Shown: positions 1 to 8,162 of the stretch, in pieces
Position numbering within the stretch: position 1 is the first letter of the stretch
Layout: every line of letters starts with the position of its first letter
NCBI GenBank assembly: GCA_019100305.1
Contig: JAHRHW010000002.1
Coordinates: 1-32,137, forward strand
Origin: Candidatus Thiodiazotropha taylori
Lineage (GTDB): Bacteria > Pseudomonadota > Gammaproteobacteria > Chromatiales > Chromatiaceae
Direction: 5' to 3'
Length of the DNA stretch: 32,137 nucleotides
Made by a program: the position numbers and the translations under genes
Notes under the pieces: model-generated
What the model saw: only the letters and a program-made list of their open reading frames with translations
What the model was told of the DNA's origin: nothing
Database searches by the model: none

Positions 1-34
1 TGACAGTCACCTCCGGAAAATCCGGTAACTGTCA
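1..34. terminator. Imperfect inverted repeat, possible terminator of the gene at 83-592
   Basis: The outer arms TGACAGT (1-7) and ACTGTCA (28-34) pair perfectly, and the inner arms CCGGA (13-17) and TCCGG (21-25) close a three-base AAA loop. A small asymmetric internal loop lies between them. It is downstream of the minus-strand gene ending at 83, so it could end that transcript. A following U-tract cannot be seen because the window begins here, so terminator function is an inference. Confidence 0.4.
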
Positions 35-82
35 GATCGGGTCGTGATTACTACAATTCAATGATACTTCAATTGAATTATT

Positions 83-592
83 TTATCTGCTTCGTTGTAT
101 TGTTGATTTTGCATATATATTCATCACTATAAACGTCTGATCCAAAACCTGACTATAGTTCTCAATCAGCAAATCCAATCGATCGTTTAGCTCTGTTCTC
201 ACATACCAGAACTCTTGCCTATTCGCTATATAAAACGCCTGATAGTGGATAAGTATCGAGTTTCCGGTTTGATCAGAGGTTCGCCTCATTGTTGTTATGA
301 CCGATAAGCCTGGTATTGTAGTCAATTGCACATGATATTGATTGTCTATTCTGATGAGTCTTTTCTTGTCTTTGTTGATAAATCTATAGAACTTCTTTAT
401 TGCATCCTCCTCTGCATTAACAACTGAGGAAAACATGTTTACAGTAATATAGTCACCTCCTGACAAACCATATAACTTAAGAATGTACATTCCCTGACTT
501 TGCAGTGAAAGCCACTTGTAATCCGCTGCCACTACAGTCGTCGATAACAATGATATCACTATACTTAACATGAGATTCATCCTTGATTTCAT
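83..592 (-). CDS. Small exported protein of unknown function
   Basis: A 169-residue protein I do not recognise. The N-terminus is a typical Sec signal peptide: basic MKSRMN, a hydrophobic run to about residue 20, and a likely cut after VVAA (residue 23). The mature part of about 145 residues has no cysteine, no membrane segment and no motif I can name. It is rich in aromatic and polar residues and ends in a basic tail, which fits a periplasmic or secreted soluble protein. A second in-frame ATG at codon 5 is possible; the GGAG at 609-612 is rather far from either start. It is transcribed divergently from the DsbA-like gene at 836 across an AT-rich gap of about 240 bases. The gene call rests on the signal peptide and the long open frame, not on homology. 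Confidence 0.6.
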   Translation of the reverse strand: MKSRMNLMLSIVISLLSTTVVAADYKWLSLQSQGMYILKLYGLSGGDYITVNMFSSVVNAEEDAIKKFYRFINKDKKRLIRIDNQYHVQLTTIPGLSVITTMRRTSDQTGNSILIHYQAFYIANRQEFWYVRTELNDRLDLLIENYSQVLDQTFIVMNIYAKSTIQRSR

Positions 593-835
593 CGTTTTGA
601 TTTAGCTACTCCTCATCATGGTTAACAGTCGATTATGGTATTACACTTACTACTCATTCATTATATGTTTTATCTCCATCTAAACTTAACACTCTGTTTA
701 ATAAAATAATTTATTGAATCTCAACAATCCATTGATAACTGGTGTACAGTAATGTTATCCAACATCTATATCCATTTATAATAACCTCAGTGTTTATTAG
801 TTTAGTGAACTTCTTTATTTGAAATCCATAGTCTA

Positions 836-1462
836 ATGAATTGGAAGCAACATTTATATTACATTCATGACCCCATGTGCAGTTGGTGTTGGGCGTTCCG
901 TCCTACCCTTGATCGCCTACTGGAGAAGCTGCCTTCCGATATATCTACTAGTTTTCTTTTAGGCGGGCTGGCAGCAGATTCTGAACAACCAATGGATGTT
1001 GATTTGCGTAGAAAAATAGAAGAGACATGGAAGATGATCCAGACCAGACTTCCTGCTACTGAATTTAACTACGATTTCTGGACAAAAAACACACCGCGCC
1101 GATCAACATATCCGGCATGCAGATCTGTCATCGCAGTAAGAGAGATTGAGGCCACTAAAGAAAAAGCCATGATTTACGCCATTCAACAGGCCTATTATTT
1201 GAAAGCGATGAACCCTTCCGATCTACCTATTTTGGAAAAACTGGCTGTTGATATTGGAATCAGTGGCGCCATGTTTTTAAAAGTTTTTCACAGTGATACC
1301 ACGGCCATTCAACTCCTTTCAGAAATCGAAAAATGCAGATCTATGGGCATCCACAGTTTTCCCTCACTGGTACTCAAAGCTGACAATAGTCACTGGCCGA
1401 TCCCGATTGATTACCAAGATGAAAATACCATGTTAGAAGCCATCTTTCAGATCAATAGCTGA
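836..1462 (+). CDS. DsbA/FrnE-family thioredoxin-fold oxidoreductase
   Basis: A 208-residue protein opening with a beta strand followed by HDPMCSWCWAFRP, so the redox pair is C15-S-W-C18 at the start of the first helix, as in the FrnE-like branch of the DsbA family. There is no signal peptide, so it should be cytoplasmic, unlike classical DsbA. The helical insertion domain occupies roughly residues 40-150. The later stretch MGIHSFPSLVL (about 165-175) holds the cis-proline expected beside the active site. Family members act as disulfide oxidoreductases or isomerases, and FrnE of Deinococcus is linked to oxidative stress; substrates here are unknown. No clear Shine-Dalgarno sequence precedes the ATG, but the family's usual N-terminus starts here. 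The RsmC-like gene follows 78 bases downstream on the same strand. Confidence 0.85.
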   Translation: MNWKQHLYYIHDPMCSWCWAFRPTLDRLLEKLPSDISTSFLLGGLAADSEQPMDVDLRRKIEETWKMIQTRLPATEFNYDFWTKNTPRRSTYPACRSVIAVREIEATKEKAMIYAIQQAYYLKAMNPSDLPILEKLAVDIGISGAMFLKVFHSDTTAIQLLSEIEKCRSMGIHSFPSLVLKADNSHWPIPIDYQDENTMLEAIFQINS

Positions 1463-1540
1463 TGTAAATTTTACATAGCATCCTCAACTTCTCTGTTATA
1501 AACTTAAGTATTTAAATTATCAACTAATATTTCTCGACCT

Positions 1541-2137
1541 ATGCAAGACAGCACTAAACTGGATAAACTCAGAAAGGATATCGTATTTTCTGCCGACTTG
1601 GCGGGTGAGCAGCTTATCTTCCACTCTACATGGGGCATATTTTCTCCTAAGGAAATTGATACTGGCACACAACTCTTGGTGAATCTTCTTGAGATAGAGT
1701 CTGGAGATCGTTGTCTTGATCTGGGTTGCGGGTATGGCCCCATTGGACTGTATATGGCAAGGCGTGCCTATCAAGGCGAAACCCTATTAGTTGATAAAGA
1801 CTTTATGGCAGTAGACTACGCCAATGCGAACGCTAAACGTAATAACCTAACCAATGCAAAAGCAATCTTAAGCAATGCTTTTGATCATATTGATTCACAA
1901 ATCAAGTTTGATGTTATCGCCTCAAACATTCCTGCTAAAGTAGGTAAAGAGATGCTATCAATTATACTCAATGATGCATACTCGAGACTTAATGCTGGAG
2001 GTAAGCTCTATGTAGTCACCATAAACGGTTTACGTCAATACATGAAACGCAATCTAACTGATGTTTTTGCTGACTACAAAAAACTCAAGCAGGGAAAAAC
2101 CTATACTGTTGCAGTAGCACGCAAGCTAACAGATTAA
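1541..2137 (+). CDS. RsmC/MTS-type class I SAM-dependent methyltransferase
   Basis: A 198-residue methyltransferase. Motif I is CLDLGCGYGPIG (about residues 58-69), the SAM-binding glycine loop. The preceding FHSTWGIFSPKEIDTGT stretch (about 27-43) is the signature of the small-methyltransferase (MTS, PF05175) group that includes the C-terminal half of RsmC and the archaeal MJ0882 type. The catalytic motif, usually NPP followed by an aromatic or hydrophobic residue, is here SNIPAKVG, with N129-I130-P131-A132. The asparagine and one proline remain. Length matches the single-domain members, not the duplicated RsmC of enterics. The substrate, probably RNA guanine or another nucleobase, cannot be fixed from sequence. 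It converges on tcdA with only six bases between the stop codons. Confidence 0.75.
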   Translation: MQDSTKLDKLRKDIVFSADLAGEQLIFHSTWGIFSPKEIDTGTQLLVNLLEIESGDRCLDLGCGYGPIGLYMARRAYQGETLLVDKDFMAVDYANANAKRNNLTNAKAILSNAFDHIDSQIKFDVIASNIPAKVGKEMLSIILNDAYSRLNAGGKLYVVTINGLRQYMKRNLTDVFADYKKLKQGKTYTVAVARKLTD

Positions 2138-2142
2138 TCTGT
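2129..2142. repeat. 14-bp perfect palindrome at a convergent gene junction
   Basis: ACAGATTAATCTGT reads identically on both strands. It contains the TAA stop of the methyltransferase gene and ends just before the stop of tcdA. As RNA it gives a five-pair stem with a UUAA loop on either strand, without a U-tract. It may help end both transcripts or be chance in AT-rich DNA. Confidence 0.35.
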
Positions 2143-2143
2143 C

Positions 2144-2911
2144 CTAAACTGGTTTTCCAGATAAATGGCCCAGCACATGCGCCACTGCAACCATTCCAAA
2201 AGTTGCTGTTACCGTCATTACAGAACCATACCCTGCACAATTCAGATCACTCTGAAACCCCTTGCCTGATTCCAAACAGGTTAAATCAACTGGAATGTTC
2301 TGTTGTTCCGTAGAGTACACACATGGCACACCAAAACGTCGTTTCAAATTATCCGGAAAATTATACTTTTGCCTGAGTAGTTTTCTGGTTTTAGATAGTA
2401 ACGGATCCTGCTCACTGCGACTCAGATCTATTTTGCGTATTTTTGTCGGATCAAGTTGACCACCAGCACCGCCAACTGTAATTATTGGTAATTTTTTTCT
2501 TTTACAGTAGGCAATCAATGCCGCTTTTGTCCGGAAACTATCAATGCAATCTATTACATAGTCGAAATCTTTACAAAGTAACTGTTGCAGATTTTTTTCT
2601 TCAACAAACTCTTCAATGCAATCGACTCTACATTCTGAGTTGATCTGCCCTACCCTTTCAGCAAGAACATTCACTTTCGCTTTACCGAGTTCACTCTCAA
2701 GCGCCTGAAGCTGTCGGTTGATATTTGATTCTGCGACATGATCCAAATCATAGAGACTTATGTTACCAATTCCACTTCGTGCGAGTGCTTCCACCACCCA
2801 GGACCCGACTCCACCAACGCCGATGACTGCGATATTTGAACTCCGTATGCAACTGACTCCCTTTTGGCCGTATAAGCGCGAAATACCTGAAAATCGCCTA
2901 TCGTAATCCAT
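2144..2911 (-). CDS. tcdA: tRNA threonylcarbamoyladenosine dehydratase TcdA
   Basis: A 255-residue E1-like (ThiF/MoeB fold) enzyme. In E. coli, TcdA (formerly CsdL/YgdL) uses ATP to dehydrate t6A37 of ANN-decoding tRNAs to the cyclic form ct6A. The N-terminus MDYDRRFSGISRLYG is characteristic. The nucleotide-binding loop is GVGGVGSW (residues 31-38), followed by the acidic end of beta 2 (YDLD), the SNINRQLQAL arginine segment, and VIDCIDS (about residues 140-146). The C-terminal SDLNCAGYGSVMTVTATFG segment also matches the family. Length is close to the E. coli protein. An AGGTG ribosome-binding site lies about nine bases before the ATG. The usual partners CsdA and CsdE are not in the window. 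Confidence 0.93.
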   Translation of the reverse strand: MDYDRRFSGISRLYGQKGVSCIRSSNIAVIGVGGVGSWVVEALARSGIGNISLYDLDHVAESNINRQLQALESELGKAKVNVLAERVGQINSECRVDCIEEFVEEKNLQQLLCKDFDYVIDCIDSFRTKAALIAYCKRKKLPIITVGGAGGQLDPTKIRKIDLSRSEQDPLLSKTRKLLRQKYNFPDNLKRRFGVPCVYSTEQQNIPVDLTCLESGKGFQSDLNCAGYGSVMTVTATFGMVAVAHVLGHLSGKPV

Positions 2912-3009
2912 TCAAAATCACCTAATGTCATGTAGAAACTGAACTTATAAATAGACTGCAATAAGACAAGGCATGCAGATAAGCATCAAAACAATCTCAG
3001 TAAGTTTGA

Positions 3010-5940
3010 TTAATTTCTTTTTAATAAACTCTGTAACTCATCGATGAATTGATCATGCATTGAAACCAGTTCCTCTAATCTTTGCAGCGCCTGCTTCTGA
3101 TTACCACTGCCTGACAAATTTCGTAACTCCTCAGCCAAAAGGTGTATCTGCTCATGATTTTCTCTGAGTTTACCATACTGCTCTAAATGTCCATATTTGA
3201 AATAACCAGTACCATGAAACCAGCGACCGAACTGGCAGCGGTTACTGTCTAATAAACTTTGATTTGATTGAGATCCAGCGTTGGCTATTGCATCTATTGA
3301 TTGATTTATCCATTGTTGATGGCCGACAATTGCTGTTTCCACATCTGTATTACTGTCTATCTCCAGTCTTTTATTTAAAGTTTGCCACTCCGTATTGCTG
3401 CGCCACTCTTCTCTCCAGCGCATAAAATCCTCTGCAGGCATTGGTCTTGCTATTCCGTAGCCCTGACCCAACTGGCATCCAAGTCGTAGTAAGGCCGCAC
3501 CATGTTCCAAACTCTCAACCCCCTCAGCTATCACCGGATGATGAAATGCGAGTGCCAATCTAACGACACTCTCTACAATTGCCAAGTCTTGAGGGTCCTC
3601 CAACATATCACACACAAAGCTTTGATCAATTTTTAATGTATTTACTGGTAATCGATGAAAATAGGTTAGTGATGAATAACCAGTACCAAAATCATCCAGT
3701 GTTATCTGTACACCCATTTCCTGACAGCGCAACAGGGGTTGGATTATCCGGCTTAAATCCTCAATGGAAGTTGTCTCCAAAATCTCGAGTTCTAGTTTAT
3801 TGGCAGGTACAGTGTCATATTTTTCCAGTGCCTCCTTCACATGATGAACAAAATCCGAATGTTGAAGATGATGCGGACCGATATTCACACTAACCGTTAA
3901 GTCCATTCCTTGGGATTGCCAGAGTTGCTGTTGCTCCAATGCTTTATCGATTACCCATTTTCCCAACTCGATCTCTAGGTCCGTATCGGTCATGATATGC
4001 AGGAATGAGCCCGGTGCCAGCATACCCTGCTCTGGATGGAACCATCTCAATAACGCTTCCATACCGATTACCTGGCCAGTGTACATATTAACTTTTGGCT
4101 GATAATAGAGGGCAAACTCGTTATCTCTAATCGCTTTGCTGAGACGATCATAGTTTTCTCGATAGGCTTTAACCTGCCTATCCTGCTCAGGATCGAATAG
4201 GTGGATACAGCTCTTACCTCGTTCCTTTGCTACATACATTGCTTGATCTGCATGTCGAAGCAGTAAATCTGCATCGGAATCATCTGATGGATAAAGCGTA
4301 AAGCCAATACTGGCAGATACGACTAACTCAATATCCTGAAGAATGATAGGCTCCTCAATCACCTGCATAACACGTTGCAGAATAAATTCACAACCTTCCT
4401 GGCTTTCAAGTTCGGTCAGTATAATTACAAATTCGTCACCACCGATTCTCGAGACGGTATCACCACCTCTGACGATATGTTCCAGTCGTTGGGCAACTTC
4501 AACAAGCACCAAATCACCCGTGTCATGCCCATATTTGTCATTTATTGGTTTAAAGCCATCCAGATCCAAGTAGCAAACCGCTACCAGGTGCCCCCTTCTT
4601 TTGGCTCTCACTATGGCCTGATTCAAGCGATCTGACTTCAAGAGACGGTTTGGAAGTCCTGTCAAGGAGTCATAATGCGCGATTCTGTCTAATTCAGCTT
4701 CAGCTTTTTTTCGATCGGTAATATCGTGAATGATAGAGTAGAGTACTTGTTTCCCACCCCAGTCAATCGGCCCTGAGTGCACCTCAACGTCTCTAATTTC
4801 TCCGCTTGCCAGTGCATGTTGAAAATAGAAATGATTTCGTTCTTCCCTTTTTGCCAGATCCATCTCATGGGCAATTTCAGCATCAGTCAAAACATTAATA
4901 TCCCCAATATTCTTATTCAACAACTGCCCAATATGGTAGCCATAATAGACTTCTGCAGCGCGATTTGCTGCAAGAATCTCTCCACTACCCGGATCAATCG
5001 TCAACATGATCGCTTTACTTTTTTCGAACAACATCCTGAAGCGTTCTTCACTGTCTCTTAGCGCATCGGAAAGCTCTTTTTCTCTCTCCAGCGCTTCACT
5101 GAGACCTTCGTTGCTCTTTTTCAGATCCTGATTAATATCTGCCAACTCTTGAGTGCGCATCTCAATTCGTTGTTCCAATTCACGTCCAGATTTTTTAAGT
5201 TCCACTATCTGTTTTTGTAGAATTCCACCCATCTCATGCAAGGAATAAGATAGCCGCCCAATCTCATCTTTGCTGCGAATGGCTATTTTCGAATCAAATT
5301 TTCCATTAGCAATCGATTCAGCATAACCAGATAGCTGTTTAACGGGTTCAATGACAGATCGCCGTAAAAAAAGATTAAGCAATAAGGCAATTACAACGAA
5401 TGTAACCAAGACATTGATTATTATTTGTGCAATCGCCTCTTCCACCTTCTGATCAACGATTGAGGATAGAAAACCGAGCCTGACAACACCAACATAGTTT
5501 TCATCATGATCAAATAAAGGTATTGAGACATCATAGTATCTTTCACCATCGAATCGATCATAAATCTGCCAGATTGGTGATTTTACGTTAAGAATTTTTT
5601 GTGCTACTGGATCTGTAAAGTGATACCCGATTAAGCTCTTGTCACTGTGGAATAAGACGATTCCAAGCTCATCTGTGACACCTGCATATGCGATGTGACT
5701 GTTTTTCTCGACCACTTCCACCAGTTTATTATCCATGCCTGAAAGCGAATCAAGCGGCAGTCCTAAAGCAAGCAATTCCGTCAACAGGCTTTCTATGCTA
5801 TATCCAATACCGAAACTGCCCGTTAGCAATGCATCTGTATACTTACTACGAAAACTGATTACATTAAGCATGGAACTGACTAAAAGAGAGATAGCCAGTA
5901 TGCCAATTGTAATTAAAAGAATTTTTCTACTAAGCCCCAT
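3010..5940 (-). CDS. Membrane sensor with HAMP-PAS-GGDEF-EAL and C-terminal CZB zinc domain
   Basis: A 976-residue c-di-GMP enzyme. Order: membrane segment 7-28; periplasmic Cache-like sensor about 29-165; membrane segment about 168-193; HAMP about 194-245; coiled coil 245-295; PAS about 297-415; GGDEF about 420-580; EAL about 595-840; CZB about 870-976. GGDEF is intact (500-504) with an inhibitory RxxD site (R491-D494) five residues before it. EAL residues are present: E628-A-L, D749/D750, K770 and E806, so both synthesis and hydrolysis look possible. The C-terminal block has H874, C902 in CQFGRW, H929 and H933. The C-to-H spacings (27 and 4) match, from memory, the 3His-1Cys zinc site of E. 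coli DgcZ, where CZB is N-terminal instead. The neighbouring gene upstream encodes a periplasmic binding protein, a possible ligand carrier. Confidence 0.92.
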   Translation of the reverse strand: MGLSRKILLITIGILAISLLVSSMLNVISFRSKYTDALLTGSFGIGYSIESLLTELLALGLPLDSLSGMDNKLVEVVEKNSHIAYAGVTDELGIVLFHSDKSLIGYHFTDPVAQKILNVKSPIWQIYDRFDGERYYDVSIPLFDHDENYVGVVRLGFLSSIVDQKVEEAIAQIIINVLVTFVVIALLLNLFLRRSVIEPVKQLSGYAESIANGKFDSKIAIRSKDEIGRLSYSLHEMGGILQKQIVELKKSGRELEQRIEMRTQELADINQDLKKSNEGLSEALEREKELSDALRDSEERFRMLFEKSKAIMLTIDPGSGEILAANRAAEVYYGYHIGQLLNKNIGDINVLTDAEIAHEMDLAKREERNHFYFQHALASGEIRDVEVHSGPIDWGGKQVLYSIIHDITDRKKAEAELDRIAHYDSLTGLPNRLLKSDRLNQAIVRAKRRGHLVAVCYLDLDGFKPINDKYGHDTGDLVLVEVAQRLEHIVRGGDTVSRIGGDEFVIILTELESQEGCEFILQRVMQVIEEPIILQDIELVVSASIGFTLYPSDDSDADLLLRHADQAMYVAKERGKSCIHLFDPEQDRQVKAYRENYDRLSKAIRDNEFALYYQPKVNMYTGQVIGMEALLRWFHPEQGMLAPGSFLHIMTDTDLEIELGKWVIDKALEQQQLWQSQGMDLTVSVNIGPHHLQHSDFVHHVKEALEKYDTVPANKLELEILETTSIEDLSRIIQPLLRCQEMGVQITLDDFGTGYSSLTYFHRLPVNTLKIDQSFVCDMLEDPQDLAIVESVVRLALAFHHPVIAEGVESLEHGAALLRLGCQLGQGYGIARPMPAEDFMRWREEWRSNTEWQTLNKRLEIDSNTDVETAIVGHQQWINQSIDAIANAGSQSNQSLLDSNRCQFGRWFHGTGYFKYGHLEQYGKLRENHEQIHLLAEELRNLSGSGNQKQALQRLEELVSMHDQFIDELQSLLKRN

Positions 5941-6080
5941 AACGAGTGACTTGGCTATACCTTAATTAACATGTGTCAAAGAGAAAATCAGCTCAGAGAT
6001 TAAAGCAGTTACTTTTGGCAATCTATAGTTTGAAAAGATCAACATTCTCATGTTTGTTTTGATGTTCTCCTCATAGAATC

Positions 6081-7181
6081 TCATCTAATGATGTTTTCAC
6101 CAGCAAGTTGCAAAATACCAACCGGTACATTTATCCCAAATCTTTTAGTTTTATTTAAGTCAACAGCGTATCCAAAACGCGCAGGCCATTTAGGCTCAAT
6201 AAATTCAATTGGCACACCATCGAACAGTTCATGAACCATTTCACCCAACTGACGCCCCATACTCTCCAGACAGGGAAATACAACAGCTGTAGCACCCCAT
6301 TTAGAAACGACATCTTTCTTAACCAAGCCAATCAATGGTTTCTCACCATAAGCTTCTACAACCTCTGCAAAATGCTGTCTCGCCCCTAGTTGGTCATTAG
6401 GTTTTAAAAAAGCATCCACCCGATCATTCATCCGCTTGATAACGGGAACTGCCATCATTGCCATCTGTTCATCTCCACCCTCACCTGTTATCAATGGCAA
6501 GGGATGAAATATCACTTCAATATCACTAAAAGCAGGATCATGTTTCAGAAGGGCTTTTATCCATTTATTGTAGCTTTGAGATTGAGGCATATTGGCATAT
6601 ATCAATCCAACACTCCGTAATTCAGGCATTAATTGACGGAGAAACAAAAACCTTGACTTGACTGGAACAGGATAACTGACACCGGTGAAATTGACTTTTG
6701 GCGGTTGATCAAAGCTGTCTATAACTCCAATACCGATGGGGTCTGTAGGCGCGCCAAATACAACTGGCACATCACTTTCATAGAGTGTGTTTTTGGCGGA
6801 TATAGTGGCGACTGTGCCTCCAACATATACCACATCGTAATTATTCGGTATTTCACGCTTTAGAATTTCAGCACCCAAAGAGACACTGTTGTCAATATAG
6901 TGATGAGTGATTTCCAGGTTATCTCCTTGCCGATAACCTCTCAGCGTCAGTGTCTCAATGAGTGAATTGCGAACATCCTCATAGGGACTTCCAGCTTGAG
7001 AATCCAGAATCAGCAGGCGATAAACTTTATCTATCTCAGATGAGGAAATAGCGGCAACTGGGCTAAGACAACCTAGAATTGCCATCAAGACGCCAAGTGT
7101 GGCTTGTATTGTGCTCAATCTACCGTCAGCCAAGGTAGAAGTCATTGCTGTACAGTTGCCGGCTGAAGCTGCCAATCTCAT
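6081..7181 (-). CDS. Orphan ABC-transporter-type substrate-binding protein (PF04392-like)
   Basis: A 366-residue periplasmic binding protein of the ABC_sub_bind family (PF04392), recognised from the succession YRLLILDSQAGSPYEDV, DVVYVGGTVATISAKN, PVVFGAPTDPIGIGVI, NFTGVSYPVPV and LRSVGLIYANMPQSQS, which alternate strands and loops of the type I binding fold. The first 44 residues hold a delayed signal peptide with hydrophobic core ATLGVLMAILGCLSPVAA. A second in-frame ATG at 7145 would give a more usual signal peptide, but the first ATG has a weak GAGA site upstream. No permease or ATPase gene is nearby, so it is probably not part of a transporter here. Family members in such positions often feed a membrane sensor, and the GGDEF-EAL-CZB receptor lies 140 bases downstream on the same strand. 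The ligand is unknown. Confidence 0.82.
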   Translation of the reverse strand: MRLAASAGNCTAMTSTLADGRLSTIQATLGVLMAILGCLSPVAAISSSEIDKVYRLLILDSQAGSPYEDVRNSLIETLTLRGYRQGDNLEITHHYIDNSVSLGAEILKREIPNNYDVVYVGGTVATISAKNTLYESDVPVVFGAPTDPIGIGVIDSFDQPPKVNFTGVSYPVPVKSRFLFLRQLMPELRSVGLIYANMPQSQSYNKWIKALLKHDPAFSDIEVIFHPLPLITGEGGDEQMAMMAVPVIKRMNDRVDAFLKPNDQLGARQHFAEVVEAYGEKPLIGLVKKDVVSKWGATAVVFPCLESMGRQLGEMVHELFDGVPIEFIEPKWPARFGYAVDLNKTKRFGINVPVGILQLAGENIIR

Positions 7182-7273
7182 AATGGATCATCTCTATCTG
7201 CTCCAAGTATCTCTACCAATCACAAGCTTTTGCTGATAAGGATTTTCAACATTTTTTCCTTTATAATCAGCAA

Positions 7274-7288
7274 GCTGGTTCAACCAGC
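7274..7288. promoter_or_regulatory. Operator-like inverted repeat upstream of the binding-protein gene
   Basis: GCTGGTT and AACCAGC are perfect complements separated by one base (7281). The site is about 93 bases upstream of the ATG at 7181 and just before a minus-strand TATAAA hexamer, where a repressor or activator dimer would bind. No regulator gene that could own this site is adjacent. Confidence 0.4.
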
Positions 7289-7578
7289 AAAATCCAGATA
7301 CAACGGCTTTCCTGATCCAATGGATTACCACACACAAAATGAGTGGCAAAACATGTGTCAGGCCTACTCATGAACTGAATTATACCCTACCGCAGCGACT
7401 TTTCACCCGCGATACCCAATTAAATGCTTTATGTATAAGTATTTAAACCCTGATTTTTCAGTTCAGCGAGGCTATATGACTGATATAAGGAATCCGACCC
7501 CATAAAGCTATTTTATGCTTTAAGACTAAAACTCCTAATAAAATAAGAATTATTGTACCAATCAAGTCAATCTCCTCC

Positions 7579-7625
7579 GTTACAACTTGTTACATCGGGT
7601 TACATCTCAGATAGGATCTTTTACA
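7579..7625 (+). promoter_or_regulatory. Phased GTTACA repeats, candidate CpxR/RstA-type response-regulator site
   Basis: GTTACA occurs at 7579, 7589 and 7599, exactly ten bases apart, so all three lie on one face of the helix. A further TTACA at 7621 is 21 bases (two turns) on. OmpR-family regulators bind such direct repeats: the CpxR box is GTAAA-N5-GTAAA (TTTAC-N5-TTTAC on the other strand), and the RstA box is TACATNTNGTTACA, which each adjacent pair here matches with one mismatch. The array is 75-100 bases before the Spy-like start and the regulator gene is next downstream, so autoregulation is a fair inference. Confidence 0.6.
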
Positions 7626-7678
7626 CGCCGTATTCCAGACTATTGACTGTGGCTAATAACACCTATCTGGAGACTATC

Positions 7679-8158
7679 ATGAGTAAAACAGTAATTATCA
7701 TCGTCAGCCTGCTGGTACTTTTGCTGATCAGTGGGGTCGCCATTGCACGTTACAAGGGTTTTTGTGGCAGCTCAGAGGCAAAAATCGGCTGGATGGCAGA
7801 TAGATTGGATAAGCACTTGGATCTCACCGATAACCAGAGAGTTCACCTGGACAAGTTTCGCACAGAAATCATCTCCATGGCTGAGACTCTGCGTAGCGAT
7901 CGCGAGATCTATGCAAATGAGGCTGCTGACCTGCTCAATCAGTCGAGCCTCGACCGTGAACGTGCTCATACCCTTCTGATGCAAAAACAGGCTCAGCTGG
8001 CAAGTATCAGCAGTGATTTCATCGATGCATTCGCTGACTTTAGCGACAATCTTGAACAGCATCAACGGGATAAATTGCAGACCATGATTCTGCACCACAA
8101 AGCTCACCGACATTGCGGAGCGGGTTGTGATACCCCTGCAAAGCCAGATCAGGAATAG
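7679..8158 (+). CDS. Spy/CpxP-like periplasmic stress or metal-sensing protein
   Basis: A 160-residue protein starting at the ATG at 7679, chosen because GGAG (7669-7672) lies six bases upstream and a clean membrane segment or uncleaved signal (residues 4-24) follows. The exported part is helical and begins with a variant of the LTxxQ repeat, LDLTDNQRVHLDKF (about 47-60), typical of the Spy/CpxP/ZraP family and of so-called periplasmic heavy-metal sensors. The tail HHKAHRHCGAGC (about 139-150) clusters four histidines and two cysteines, a plausible metal site, and there is another cysteine near residue 28. Family members act as chaperones or as inhibitors of an envelope-stress kinase. The CpxR-like regulator and kinase genes follow immediately, which supports a feedback role. 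Confidence 0.8.
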   Translation: MSKTVIIIVSLLVLLLISGVAIARYKGFCGSSEAKIGWMADRLDKHLDLTDNQRVHLDKFRTEIISMAETLRSDREIYANEAADLLNQSSLDRERAHTLLMQKQAQLASISSDFIDAFADFSDNLEQHQRDKLQTMILHHKAHRHCGAGCDTPAKPDQE

Positions 8159-8162
8159 TGCG

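Larger units (their letters stand above)
7182..7678. other. Intergenic region with divergent control signals
   Basis: About 500 bases between the minus-strand binding-protein gene and the Spy-like gene. It holds a perfect inverted repeat (7274-7288), a TATAAA hexamer on the minus strand near 7259-7264 that could serve the binding-protein gene, and a set of phased GTTACA repeats (7579-7604). I find no convincing coding frame; the open frame extending the Spy-like protein back to 7553 lacks a ribosome-binding site. Confidence 0.6.

Noticed and set aside
1504-1774. Two minus-strand frames over the methyltransferase start
   Set aside because: They are antisense to a strongly recognisable SAM-binding domain and have no ribosome site or family features.
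7553-7678. Longer start for the Spy-like protein
   Set aside because: The extra 42 residues lie over the phased GTTACA repeats, have no ribosome site, and would bury the signal segment that follows the ATG at 7679.
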